Positions 44,229 through 52,296 of a stretch of DNA of 64,000 nucleotides are shown here, piece by piece. The position numbers and the translations under genes are program-made. The DNA comes from Persephonella sp964519345 (lineage in GTDB: Bacteria > Aquificota > Aquificia > Aquificales > Hydrogenothermaceae). Positions within the stretch are counted from its first letter, which is position 1; every line of letters starts with the position of its first letter. The stretch spans positions 14,781-78,780 of the forward strand of contig CAZFKX010000020.1 of NCBI GenBank assembly GCA_964519345.1. The letters are read 5' to 3'. A model generated the notes under the pieces. The model did no database searches, was not told the origin of the DNA, and worked only from the letters and a program-made list of their open reading frames with translations.

Positions 44229-45068
44229 CGCATTTTCAATCCATTCTACAAAAAATACCAAAAAGATACCCAAAAATAAACCTGAAACAAGAGAAACAGC
44301 CAGAATTAGAGTTTTTTTAGGTTTAGACGGTTTTTCTGGAACTACAGGATTAACAGCAATTTCATAGCCTCTTAAAAGCTTTAACTGATTTTCAAGATTT
44401 TTAACCCGCTCTTTCAATGATAGTATAGATCTGTCCATATCAACAGGATTAAACCCAATATCTCTAATTTTTCCCCTTTTAAGATCCTCTACTATACGAT
44501 CCTTTACAGATTCTATCTCTTTTATTTTTTTATTGGTTTCATTTATTAAAAATCTTAGGGTTTCTCTTTTAAGACGTATTCTTTCTTTAACAAATCTATT
44601 ATTATTAAGATATTCAAGTAAGGAAATACCCAGTTTCTCTATAATAATAGGATCATAAACATTGAGTGTTATTTTTACGATATTTTTATTTTTCTTTATT
44701 TCAGATGCGGATATAGAGTCTATCTTCATAACATCTTCCTCGGAAATACTCAATAGATTAGACACCTCTGCATAACGATTTTCCTTTCTGAGATTTTCCA
44801 GATTTTGAATAATATCTCTTGTTTCCGGAGGAGATGTTAATCCTTTTGGTAGCTTTACAATAAACTCTGTTTTATAAACAGGTTTAGCTAAAAAAAGATA
44901 CACTATAGAAAGCAAAATAAAGGAGAACATTACAGAAACAAGCAGTTTATATCTTCTTTTTAGAGTCAACCATAATTCATATAGATCTATCTCATCTTCT
45001 TCATAATAAACAACCCTTTCAGCAATATCTTTCTGTTCTATTCTTTGAATGTTTTTATCTTTTTCCAT
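44202..45068 (-). CDS. Wzz-type polysaccharide chain-length/co-polymerase protein
   Basis: A 288-residue PCP-family protein: cytoplasmic N terminus (D-E-I-D-L-Y-E-L-W-L-T-L-K-R-R), a membrane segment at about 38-56, a long periplasmic region dominated by coiled coil (about 135-235), and a second membrane segment at about 250-275 preceded by P-E-K-P-S-K-P-K-K. No tyrosine-kinase domain is attached. It probably sets the length of O-antigen or an exopolysaccharide. The polysaccharide-export gene at the right edge of the window is 17 kb away, so they are not one operon. It reads away from the oriC-like region. Confidence 0.88.
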   Translation of the reverse strand: MEKDKNIQRIEQKDIAERVVYYEEDEIDLYELWLTLKRRYKLLVSVMFSFILLSIVYLFLAKPVYKTEFIVKLPKGLTSPPETRDIIQNLENLRKENRYAEVSNLLSISEEDVMKIDSISASEIKKNKNIVKITLNVYDPIIIEKLGISLLEYLNNNRFVKERIRLKRETLRFLINETNKKIKEIESVKDRIVEDLKRGKIRDIGFNPVDMDRSILSLKERVKNLENQLKLLRGYEIAVNPVVPEKPSKPKKTLILAVSLVSGLFLGIFLVFFVEWIENAKRNRRESL

Positions 45069-45095
45069 TTTTTCTCTTAATTCTTTATTTTTATT

Positions 45096-45490
45096 TTTTA
45101 TATTTTAACAGATAAAAGAATAATAAAAATAATAATAGGCTGTGGATATGTGGATAACTGAAAAATTTGTATATTTTTCAGTTACTTACAAGTGTGTAAA
45201 AATGTGGATAACCTGTGGATAGCCTGTGGATAACTTAAAATTGAAAAAATCCTTTATTTAGAACACTTACGATTCTTAAAAATGCAAAAGTACTGATTTT
45301 AAAGGCTGAAAACCTGTGGATAACTTTTTTGAACCTGCCGAGTTATCCACAGGTTTTTTTGAGTTGTCCACAATTTTGGTCAAGTTATCCACAGAAAAAT
45401 TGGAGTTATCCACAACTTATCCACAATCAATTGTGGATAACTGAAAAAGTTTTTATATACCAGTTACTTATATTGTGGACAACTTTTTTA
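45096..45490. other. Candidate chromosomal replication origin (oriC)
   Basis: Thirteen DnaA-box-like 9-mers are packed in 342 bp. Nine match TTATCCACA exactly: on the plus strand at 45343, 45385, 45406 and 45417, and on the minus strand (reading TGTGGATAA) at 45149, 45203, 45225, 45315 and 45432. Four have one mismatch: 45141, 45214, 45364 and 45474. The left cluster points one way and the right cluster mostly the other, around AT-rich spacers. At the left edge the boxes abut a GC dinucleotide, DnaA-trio triplets and an AT-rich stretch from 45096, which would be the unwinding element. It fills the only large gene-free gap of the window. dnaA is not adjacent. Confidence 0.88.
45121..45138 (+). 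promoter_or_regulatory. DnaA-trio element (six triplets)
   Basis: The plus strand reads TAA-TAA-AAA-TAA-TAA-TAG, then GC, then DnaA boxes at 45141 and 45149. Read 3'-to-5' away from the boxes this is GAT-AAT-AAT-AAA-AAT-AAT, matching the published DnaA-trio consensus 3'-[G/A]A[T/A]-5' in six consecutive triplets. In that model DnaA spreads from the box onto this strand to open the duplex. Orientation and spacing relative to the box are as expected. Confidence 0.7.
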
Positions 45491-45767
45491 GTGAACTACC
45501 CCCTGCTAAAGTGAGGAAGATAAAAATTGCCAGAATGCTTTCCATTTATCGTTTTCATATTATGATTGGCGTTTGGCTTTAAATACCTATTAAAATAAAA
45601 AACCATACTGATAGGATTTTGAAAGTGTAAACACTATAAGAACTTACCTGCGAACTATGTGAAACTGGAGTCAGTTGAGAGGGAATCCACGTAAGCTGTA
45701 CATTATTGAAGCTGGGTCTTACTAAGTGTATTATAAGATTCTATATATTAATCTTTAAGAGGTTATT
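45491..45767. other. Gene-free stretch right of oriC; possible decayed IS605/tnpB remnant
   Basis: No intact gene. At 45491-45516 a short imperfect hairpin (C-rich, then TAAA, then GTGAGG) recalls the ends of IS200/IS605 elements. At 45659-45725 two overlapping frames give V-K-L-E-S-V-E-R-E-S-T then, one frame over, K-L-Y-I-I-E-A-G-S-Y-stop. This resembles a frameshifted TnpB C terminus. The rest is AT-rich with no promoter I can defend. AGAGGT just before 45768 is the ubiD ribosome site. Confidence 0.3.
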
Positions 45768-47279
45768 ATGGCGTACAGAGACTTAAGAGATTTTATAAAA
45801 GATCTTGAAAAAGAAGGAGAGATCTTAAGGATAAAAGATAAGGTCAGTCCAGTTTTAGAGATAACAGAGGTGGCGGATAATGTTATGAAGCTTCCAGATG
45901 GAGGAAAAGCTCTTATATTTGAGAATGTTGAAGGATCTGATATACCGGTTATGATCAATGCTTTTGGAAGCGAGAAAAGAATGAAGATGGCACTTGGAGT
46001 TGACAGGTTTGAGGATATCGGATGGAAACTTTACAGGATTCTTAAGCCTGAAGTTCCTAACACATTTTTGGATAAGTTAAAAAGGATTCCTGAACTAAAA
46101 AAACTTAATGATGCTCTTCCTAAGGTTGTAAAAACAGGTAGAGTCAAAGAAGTTATAAAAAAAGGGGAAGATATAGACCTTTTTGAGTTTCCAGTTTTAA
46201 AATGCTGGCCTAAAGATGGAGGTAGGTTCATAACACTTCCACAGGTGGTTTCAAAGGATCCAGAGAACGGTCTTAGAAATGTAGGTATGTATAGAATACA
46301 GATACTTGATAGGGATAAGGTTGCTGTTCACTGGCAAATACATAAGGGTGGAGCTAAGCATTACTGGAAGTATAAAAAACTTGGTCGAAAGATTCCTGTT
46401 GCTATTGTTATAGGTGGAGATCCTGTTCTTACATACGTTGCTTCTGCTCCACTTCCTGAGGATGTGGATGAGTATCTTTTTGCAGGTATTATAAGGGGTA
46501 AAGGCGTTGATCTTGTAAAGTGTGAGACAGTCGATCTTGAGGTTCCCGCTGATGCTGAGATTGTTATTGAGGGTTTTGTAGATCCTGAACAGCCACTTGT
46601 TGAGGAGGGACCATTTGGAGATCATACAGGTTTTTATACGCCTATTGATAAATATCCAATGATGCAGGTAACAGCTATAACTTACAGAAAGAATCCTATT
46701 TATCTAACAACAATAGTGGGAAAGCCTCCGATGGAAGACGGCTGGATGGGAAAAGCTACAGAAAGGATATTCCTCCCATTGATAAAGTTTAATCTTCCCG
46801 AGGTTGTGGATTATAATCTACCGGTTTCAGGATGTTTTCATAATTTTTGTTTTGTTTCAATAAAAAAACAGTTCCCTGGACATGCTTATAAGGTGATGGA
46901 TGCTTTGTGGGGAATGGGTCAGATGATGTTTACAAAAAATATTGTTGTATTTGATGAGTGGGTTAATGTTCAGAATATAGATGAAGTTTTATGGATATGG
47001 GGAAATAATGTTGATCCAGCAAGGGATGTTGTTATAAAAAAAGGTGTTATAGATGTTCTTGACCACTCCACAGACCTTGTTGGTTTTGGTGGAAAGATGG
47101 GTATAGATGCTACAACAAAATGGAAAGGTGAGGGATACCAGAGAGAATGGCCGGAACTTGCAATTATGGATAACACTATAAAAGATAAAATGAAACCTGT
47201 TGTTGATAAAGTTATAAAAGAGATCATGAAAAATGTCATAGATAGAGAGTTCAAAAAGGCTAAAAAATACCTGAGGTAA
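45768..47279 (+). CDS. ubiD: UbiD-family decarboxylase
   Basis: Prenylated-FMN-dependent decarboxylase, 503 residues. Conserved blocks: Y-R-D-L-R-D-F-I-K-D-L-E at the N terminus, N-V-G-M-Y-R-I-Q, and E-E-G-P-F-G-D-H-T-G-F-Y-T-P with the active-site acid. The family includes 3-polyprenyl-4-hydroxybenzoate decarboxylase (ubiquinone) and the futalosine-pathway menaquinone decarboxylase (MqnP-like); no ubiX or mqn gene is nearby, so the pathway is not settled. AGAGGT precedes the ATG. It is the first gene right of the putative origin, co-directional with the rightward fork. Confidence 0.92.
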   Translation: MAYRDLRDFIKDLEKEGEILRIKDKVSPVLEITEVADNVMKLPDGGKALIFENVEGSDIPVMINAFGSEKRMKMALGVDRFEDIGWKLYRILKPEVPNTFLDKLKRIPELKKLNDALPKVVKTGRVKEVIKKGEDIDLFEFPVLKCWPKDGGRFITLPQVVSKDPENGLRNVGMYRIQILDRDKVAVHWQIHKGGAKHYWKYKKLGRKIPVAIVIGGDPVLTYVASAPLPEDVDEYLFAGIIRGKGVDLVKCETVDLEVPADAEIVIEGFVDPEQPLVEEGPFGDHTGFYTPIDKYPMMQVTAITYRKNPIYLTTIVGKPPMEDGWMGKATERIFLPLIKFNLPEVVDYNLPVSGCFHNFCFVSIKKQFPGHAYKVMDALWGMGQMMFTKNIVVFDEWVNVQNIDEVLWIWGNNVDPARDVVIKKGVIDVLDHSTDLVGFGGKMGIDATTKWKGEGYQREWPELAIMDNTIKDKMKPVVDKVIKEIMKNVIDREFKKAKKYLR

Positions 47280-47298
47280 AGGGGATTCCCCCTTTATT
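47278..47298. terminator. Terminator between ubiD and the DUF5335 gene
   Basis: AAAGGGG and CCCCTTT form a 7-bp stem around a 4-base loop, overlapping the last bases of the ubiD stop and followed by ATTATT. It abuts the convergent stop codon at 47297-47299, so it probably serves both genes. Confidence 0.65.
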
Positions 47299-47632
47299 AT
47301 TTCTCAGGTAGAGCCTCAGGAGATCTTAATTTTATAATATGTTTTGTTCCATCTTCCTGTATAACCTCAACAGTTTTAACGCCGTCCACATCTTCGTCAA
47401 CGTATATCTCGGCAGGTTTGTGTATAAGATGATCATGTCTTTCTGCTGCTATCTCAAACTCATCATCCTTAGGATCATAAGACAAACCTGTTAATGCCTG
47501 CCACCATGTCTCAACCTGATCACCTATATCCTCATTTATTATCTCTATCTGTACCTCTTTTGCTCCCAACTTTTTTGACAGCTGGTCGAAGTAACTTTCC
47601 CATTCTGATTTTTCTAATTTTCTAATAGCCAT
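47297..47632 (-). CDS. DUF5335-like small protein
   Basis: An acidic soluble 111-residue protein that resembles the DUF5335 family: K-S-E-W-E-S-Y-F-D-Q-L-S, a strand V-Q-I-E-I-I-N-E-D-I-G-D-Q-V-E-T, then L-T-G-L-S-Y-D-P-K-D-D-E-F-E-I, H-x-H-L-I-H-K-P, and a closing V-I-Q-E-D-G-T-K-H-I-I-K-L. The function of the family is unknown; members look like single-domain beta-rich proteins. GGAGGGT lies before the ATG. It is a single gene, divergent from mutL. Confidence 0.7.
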   Translation of the reverse strand: MAIRKLEKSEWESYFDQLSKKLGAKEVQIEIINEDIGDQVETWWQALTGLSYDPKDDEFEIAAERHDHLIHKPAEIYVDEDVDGVKTVEVIQEDGTKHIIKLRSPEALPEK

Positions 47633-47722
47633 CTGAACCCTCCTTGTAGTTTTTTCTTTTTTCTGTATCTTATATATGCATTATTTAATTTATTTTAATG
47701 AAAAAGGATGACAAGGGCAGTA

Positions 47723-49273
47723 ATGAGCAGAATAAAATCCCTTCCTGAAGATATAATACGTAAAATAGCGGCAGGTGAGGTTGTTGAAAGACCTGCAAGT
47801 GTTTTGAAAGAACTTATTGAAAACTCAATAGATGCAATGGCAGATCAAATAGATGTCTTTGTAGAAAAAGGAGGAAAAAAACTGATTCAGGTGGTGGATA
47901 ATGGTGTTGGAATTCATCCAGACGATATGCTTGATTGTGTAAAAAGATACACAACAAGTAAGATATCAAGTGAGGAAGACCTTTACAATATAAATTCTTA
48001 CGGCTTTAGAGGAGAGGCGCTTTTCAGCATATCATCAGTGTCAAAATTCAGTATTGTATCAAGACCTAACAATTTTTCGCTTGGGAAAGAACTTTATATA
48101 GAAGGAGGCATTTTCAGATCTTTTAGTGATACAGGATCTCCAGTAGGAACAAAAGTTAGGGTTAAAGATCTTTTTTTTAACACACCTGTAAGAAAGAGAT
48201 TTTTAAAAAGCGAAAAAACAGAGTTTTTACACTGTATGAAAACATTTATAAGATATGCGTTAATTAATACAGACATACATTTTAGACTTTTCCACAATGG
48301 AAAAGAACTGATGAATCTTCCACCTTCAGATCTGAAAAAAAGGATTTCTTACATATTTCCTGAACAAACAGACAGCCTGATAGAGATAGATCATACAGAT
48401 GAAATTGGAAAGATATACGGTTATATATCTTTAAATGAAGGGTTTAAAAAGGAAGGAATTATATATGTAAATAAAAGGCCTGTTAAAAATAGAGAACTTA
48501 AAAAGCTTTTAAGATCTTTATTATCTGATAAGTTTTACCTTATTTTTATAGAACTTCCTCCTTATTTCGTTGATCATAACATCCATCCTTCAAAGACAGA
48601 GGTTAGATTTAAAAATGATATACCTGTAGAAAATCTTATTAAGGATGGTATAAGGAAGGTAGAAAAACCTTTCAAAAGTGTTAGAGGCTATGGTTACAAC
48701 CTTTCGCAAAAAAGAGAGGTTTACGGTGATAAGAAGGAATTTAAGATTTTAGGGCAGATTGAGGAAACATTCATTGTTGTTTATTATGATGATAATCTTT
48801 ACATCATAGATCAACATATTCTCCATGAAAGAATAAACTATGAGATACTTAGGAACGGTATAAAAAAAGATGTTGATTCATACAGACTGGATAAACCTAT
48901 TGTTCTTAAGATATCCGAGTATGATAGATTGTTAGTTGAAAATAAAAAAGACATACTGAAAGATATTGGTTTTCTATTTAATATAGAGGGAGATAATATT
49001 CTAATAGATGAGATTCCCTCATTTTTAACGGAAGAAGAAGCACGGGATCTTTTTTTAAATCTTCTTACTGATGATAGAGCTTTTGAAAACTTTTTGAGCG
49101 AGATTGCCTGTAGAACTTCAATAAAATCAGGAGATATACTATCTGACGATAAAGCAAAAGCTATTCTGAAAAGATGGATTGAGACGGATAATCCTAATCT
49201 CTGTCCCCATGGCAGACCGATTTATTACAGGATTTCTCTTGATGATATAAAAAAAGCTGTAGGTAGAGGTTAG
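47723..49273 (+). CDS. mutL: DNA mismatch repair endonuclease MutL
   Basis: GHKL ATPase that couples mismatch recognition to strand incision. The ~516-residue protein has I-R-K-I-A-A-G-E-V-V-E-R-P, E-L-I-E-N-S-I-D-A, D-N-G-V-G-I and G-F-R-G-E-A-L. The C-terminal endonuclease motif D-Q-H-I-L-H-E-R-I-N-Y-E is intact, as are the zinc-site motifs A-C-R and C-P-H-G-R-P, so it should nick DNA itself; no mutH is needed. I prefer ATG 47723, with an AAGGG site 5 bases upstream; ATG 47708 is possible. glnD follows 4 bases after the stop. Confidence 0.94.
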   Translation: MSRIKSLPEDIIRKIAAGEVVERPASVLKELIENSIDAMADQIDVFVEKGGKKLIQVVDNGVGIHPDDMLDCVKRYTTSKISSEEDLYNINSYGFRGEALFSISSVSKFSIVSRPNNFSLGKELYIEGGIFRSFSDTGSPVGTKVRVKDLFFNTPVRKRFLKSEKTEFLHCMKTFIRYALINTDIHFRLFHNGKELMNLPPSDLKKRISYIFPEQTDSLIEIDHTDEIGKIYGYISLNEGFKKEGIIYVNKRPVKNRELKKLLRSLLSDKFYLIFIELPPYFVDHNIHPSKTEVRFKNDIPVENLIKDGIRKVEKPFKSVRGYGYNLSQKREVYGDKKEFKILGQIEETFIVVYYDDNLYIIDQHILHERINYEILRNGIKKDVDSYRLDKPIVLKISEYDRLLVENKKDILKDIGFLFNIEGDNILIDEIPSFLTEEEARDLFLNLLTDDRAFENFLSEIACRTSIKSGDILSDDKAKAILKRWIETDNPNLCPHGRPIYYRISLDDIKKAVGRG

Positions 49274-49277
49274 TATT

Positions 49278-51872
49278 ATGGACAGTCTTTATATTGATCA
49301 GAAAAAAAGGATACTTGAAAGATATTTTTCAAAAAAAGAGAAGATAATAAACAGACATAGATCAGGTGCAAAAGGGCTTGATACGGTAAGAGAACTCTCT
49401 GATATAACGGATGAAACAATAAAAGATCTTGCAAAGATATCGTTTCCTGATCTTGATGAGGTAAGCATAGTTGTTTTAGGAGGATACGGAAGAAGGGAGT
49501 TGTGTTTTAAATCAGATATAGATTTATCACTTGTTTTTAAGACAGATAACTTTGAGTCTTTAAAGGCAGGAATAGAAAGTTTTTATTATTCGCTTCTCGA
49601 TCTAAAAGTTGATATAGGATTCTCACCAAGAGATATTAAAACATTCCTTGAGCTTTCAGAAGAGGATCTTACTGTGGCAACATCTCTTCTGCAGGGAAGA
49701 TTCATCATAGGAAATGAGGATATCTATAACGACCTTATAAAAAAGTTTAAAAGGCTGATAAGGGAAAAGAGAACGGCTTATATTAACGCAACATTAAGAG
49801 CAAGAAAGATGAGATACCAGAAAACAGGTTCAACTATATATATGATGGAACCTCATATAAAAGAGGGAGAAGGAGGTCTTAGAGATTTTCATGAGGTATT
49901 CTGGATAGCAAGGGTTCTGGATGACGTTCAGAATTACCATTATTTTGTTGAAAAGAAGATAATTCTTGAAGAAGAGTATCAGGAGTTAATGAGAGCCTAT
50001 GATTTTCTGTTAAAAATAAGGAATGAGATGCATCTTATATGTAACAAAAGATGTGATGTTTTAGTCAGACCTCTTCAAGAAGAAGTAGTTAAAAAACTTG
50101 GATATCTTGAGAAACCTTTTGATTCTGAAAAATTGAGAGAGAGTGTTGAGAAACTTATGAGACTTTACTACCTTTATGCAAAATCTATAAATACTATAAC
50201 TAAGAGAATCCTCAAAGGTATAACGGAAGAAAATGGTTTTCAACTTTTTGAGCCTATAGATGCTGTTTTTTCAAGAACATCCACAGAAATAGATATTTTA
50301 AACAGGGAAAGGTTTGAAAGAAACTATACAAACATCCTAAGAGCATTTCTTTACTTTAAGCAGTATAATCTGGATTTCTCACCACAGCTTGAGTATTTAC
50401 TTAGGAAAAATGAGTCTAAACTTAGAGATCACAGAGAAGATCCAGAACTTAAAAAACTTATGAGAACAATATTCAGCGATGTTAATAATCTCGCAAAAAC
50501 GATAAGAAAAATGCAGGAATTTTACGTTATAGATGATCTTATACCTGAGTTTGGCTACCAGAGGTGTCATTTCCAATACGATGCTTACCACAAATACACA
50601 ACAGACGCTCATGCTATAAAAGCTGTTGAGGAGCTTGAAAATCTGAAAAAACTTGATCATCCCCATAAAAAGATGATGTACGAACTTTATAAGGAGATTG
50701 AAAGAAAAGATCTTCTTATATGGGCTGTTTTTCTTCATGATATAGGAAAAGGTCATAAATCCGATCATTCTGTTTTAGGGTCAAAAATGGCGAGAGAAAT
50801 AATGCTGAGATTCGGATATTCCCAGAGAGATGCCAACATAGTAAGCTATCTTGTTCTTTATCATCTCGAGATGGCAAAGATATCGCAGAGAAGAAATATG
50901 AATGAGCCAAAGGTTATAAATGATTTTGTTAGGGTTATAAAAAATAAAGAGCTTTTAAAAATGCTTACTGTTCTAACATGGTGTGATGCAAACGCTGTAG
51001 GACCAAACATATGGAATGAGTGGAAAAATGCACTTCTGTGGGAGCTTTACTTTAAAGCACTTGAGGTTCTTGAGAAAGGTTTATCGGCAGATGAGATACA
51101 GAAGAGAAGACTTGAAGAAAAAAAGAGAAGGCTTTTTGCTCTGCTCGAGATAGATCTTGGTGAAGATAGGGCAAGATTTCATATGAACAGATTTTCTGAA
51201 TATTATCTTGTATCAACACCGATTGATGAGATAATAAGACATATAAAAATGGAAGAGATAATGTTCAGAACAAAAAAACCCCAGTTCTATTTTGAAAAGA
51301 AGTATGGAATAGGGGCGTCAGAGCTGATAATTGCTGTTGATAGATCGGTTGAAAACCCTCTTCTTGTTGTTACAGGAATACTTAGCTATATGAATATAAA
51401 TATACTTTCTGTTTACAGCTACAGAAGGAAAGATGGAGCAACTATTGTTGATCTTCAGATATCAACATCTACTCTTGAAGTTGTTGAAGATCAGAAGTTT
51501 GAACAGTTTAAAAGTCTGTTCAGCAGATATATAAAAGGTGAGATAACGCTTGAAGATCTTTCAAGAAGGTCTGAAAGGGGATTTAAAGCTGTATCTGTTC
51601 CACCTCCTACATTTGTGAAAGTGGATAATGAAACTTCAGATATATACACAATTTTTGATGTATCAGGTGAGGATAGAATAGGACTTTTGTTTGATATATT
51701 TAAGGTCTTTACAAGATTTAATCTCTTTGTACATATAGCAAAGGTTGTTACTCAGGGGGAGAGAATAAGGGACGCTTTTTACGTTAGAACTTTTGATAAA
51801 GAAAAGCTTACAGATGAGCTTATTATAAAAGAGGTAAAAGAAGAACTTTTAAAGGTCTTGAAGGAAGGATGA
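49278..51872 (+). CDS. glnD: PII uridylyltransferase / uridylyl-removing enzyme GlnD
   Basis: Bifunctional nitrogen sensor that uridylylates PII when glutamine is low and reverses this when it is high. The 864-residue protein has the nucleotidyltransferase motif G-G-Y-G-R-R-E-L-x-F-K-S-D-I-D-L-S (about 65-81), an HD hydrolase domain with H-D-I-G-K-G-H (about 489) and two C-terminal ACT domains (from about 690 and 795) for glutamine sensing. Length and order match full-length GlnD. Its target, glnB with Tyr51, is 2.3 kb downstream. AGAGGT precedes the ATG. Confidence 0.96.
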   Translation: MDSLYIDQKKRILERYFSKKEKIINRHRSGAKGLDTVRELSDITDETIKDLAKISFPDLDEVSIVVLGGYGRRELCFKSDIDLSLVFKTDNFESLKAGIESFYYSLLDLKVDIGFSPRDIKTFLELSEEDLTVATSLLQGRFIIGNEDIYNDLIKKFKRLIREKRTAYINATLRARKMRYQKTGSTIYMMEPHIKEGEGGLRDFHEVFWIARVLDDVQNYHYFVEKKIILEEEYQELMRAYDFLLKIRNEMHLICNKRCDVLVRPLQEEVVKKLGYLEKPFDSEKLRESVEKLMRLYYLYAKSINTITKRILKGITEENGFQLFEPIDAVFSRTSTEIDILNRERFERNYTNILRAFLYFKQYNLDFSPQLEYLLRKNESKLRDHREDPELKKLMRTIFSDVNNLAKTIRKMQEFYVIDDLIPEFGYQRCHFQYDAYHKYTTDAHAIKAVEELENLKKLDHPHKKMMYELYKEIERKDLLIWAVFLHDIGKGHKSDHSVLGSKMAREIMLRFGYSQRDANIVSYLVLYHLEMAKISQRRNMNEPKVINDFVRVIKNKELLKMLTVLTWCDANAVGPNIWNEWKNALLWELYFKALEVLEKGLSADEIQKRRLEEKKRRLFALLEIDLGEDRARFHMNRFSEYYLVSTPIDEIIRHIKMEEIMFRTKKPQFYFEKKYGIGASELIIAVDRSVENPLLVVTGILSYMNINILSVYSYRRKDGATIVDLQISTSTLEVVEDQKFEQFKSLFSRYIKGEITLEDLSRRSERGFKAVSVPPPTFVKVDNETSDIYTIFDVSGEDRIGLLFDIFKVFTRFNLFVHIAKVVTQGERIRDAFYVRTFDKEKLTDELIIKEVKEELLKVLKEG

Positions 51873-51917
51873 TTTAAAATATGATTGAAATACGCTAATA
51901 TTTTATATGTGAGATTA

Positions 51918-51946
51918 TTGCATTTTTTTATCTGAGGCTATATAAT
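51918..51946 (+). promoter_or_regulatory. Sigma-70-type promoter of groES-groEL
   Basis: TTGCAT (51918-51923), a 17-base spacer and a perfect TATAAT (51941-51946) lie 33 bases before the groES start. I looked for a CIRCE (HrcA) operator and found none. Confidence 0.7.
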
Positions 51947-51979
51947 ATTTAATAAATAAAAAAAAAGGAGGTAAAGAGG

Positions 51980-52273
51980 ATGGCAAAAATCAGACCCCTC
52001 TATGATAGAGTTGTTGTTAAACCAGCTGAAGAAGCTGAAGAAAAAACACCGTCAGGAATTATAATCCCAGACACGGCAAAGGAAAAACCTTCTGAAGGCG
52101 AGGTTGTAGCTGTTGGTGAAGGAAGACTCCTTGAGAATGGAGAGATAGCACCTTTAAAAGTCAAGGTTGGAGATAAAGTAATTTACAGTAAATATGCCGG
52201 AAATGAGTTTGTTGTTGATGGTGAAGAATTGATTGTATTAAGAGAAGATGACATTCTTGCTATTGTAGAATAA
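51980..52273 (+). CDS. groS: Co-chaperonin GroES
   Basis: The 97-residue lid of the GroEL folding chamber. Signatures: R-P-L-Y-D-R-V-V-V-K, the mobile-loop region E-E-K-T-P-S-G-I-I-I-P-D, and the roof/C-terminal V-G-D-K-V-I-Y-S-K-Y-A-G with E-D-D-I-L-A-I-V-E. Length is normal. AAAAGGAGGTAAAGAGG precedes the ATG, an unusually strong ribosome site, as expected for an abundant protein. groEL follows by 23 bases. Confidence 0.98.
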   Translation: MAKIRPLYDRVVVKPAEEAEEKTPSGIIIPDTAKEKPSEGEVVAVGEGRLLENGEIAPLKVKVGDKVIYSKYAGNEFVVDGEELIVLREDDILAIVE

Positions 52274-52296
52274 AAAAATAAAGGAGGTGGATATAG

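Noticed and set aside
45130..45490. Clustered short repeats as a possible CRISPR array
   Set aside because: The repeat unit is 9 bp, occurs in both orientations and matches the DnaA box; spacing is irregular and there are no cas genes.
51880..51979. CIRCE (HrcA) operator before groES
   Set aside because: No TTAGCACTC-N9-GAGTGCTAA or near match is present; only a sigma-70-type promoter is visible.
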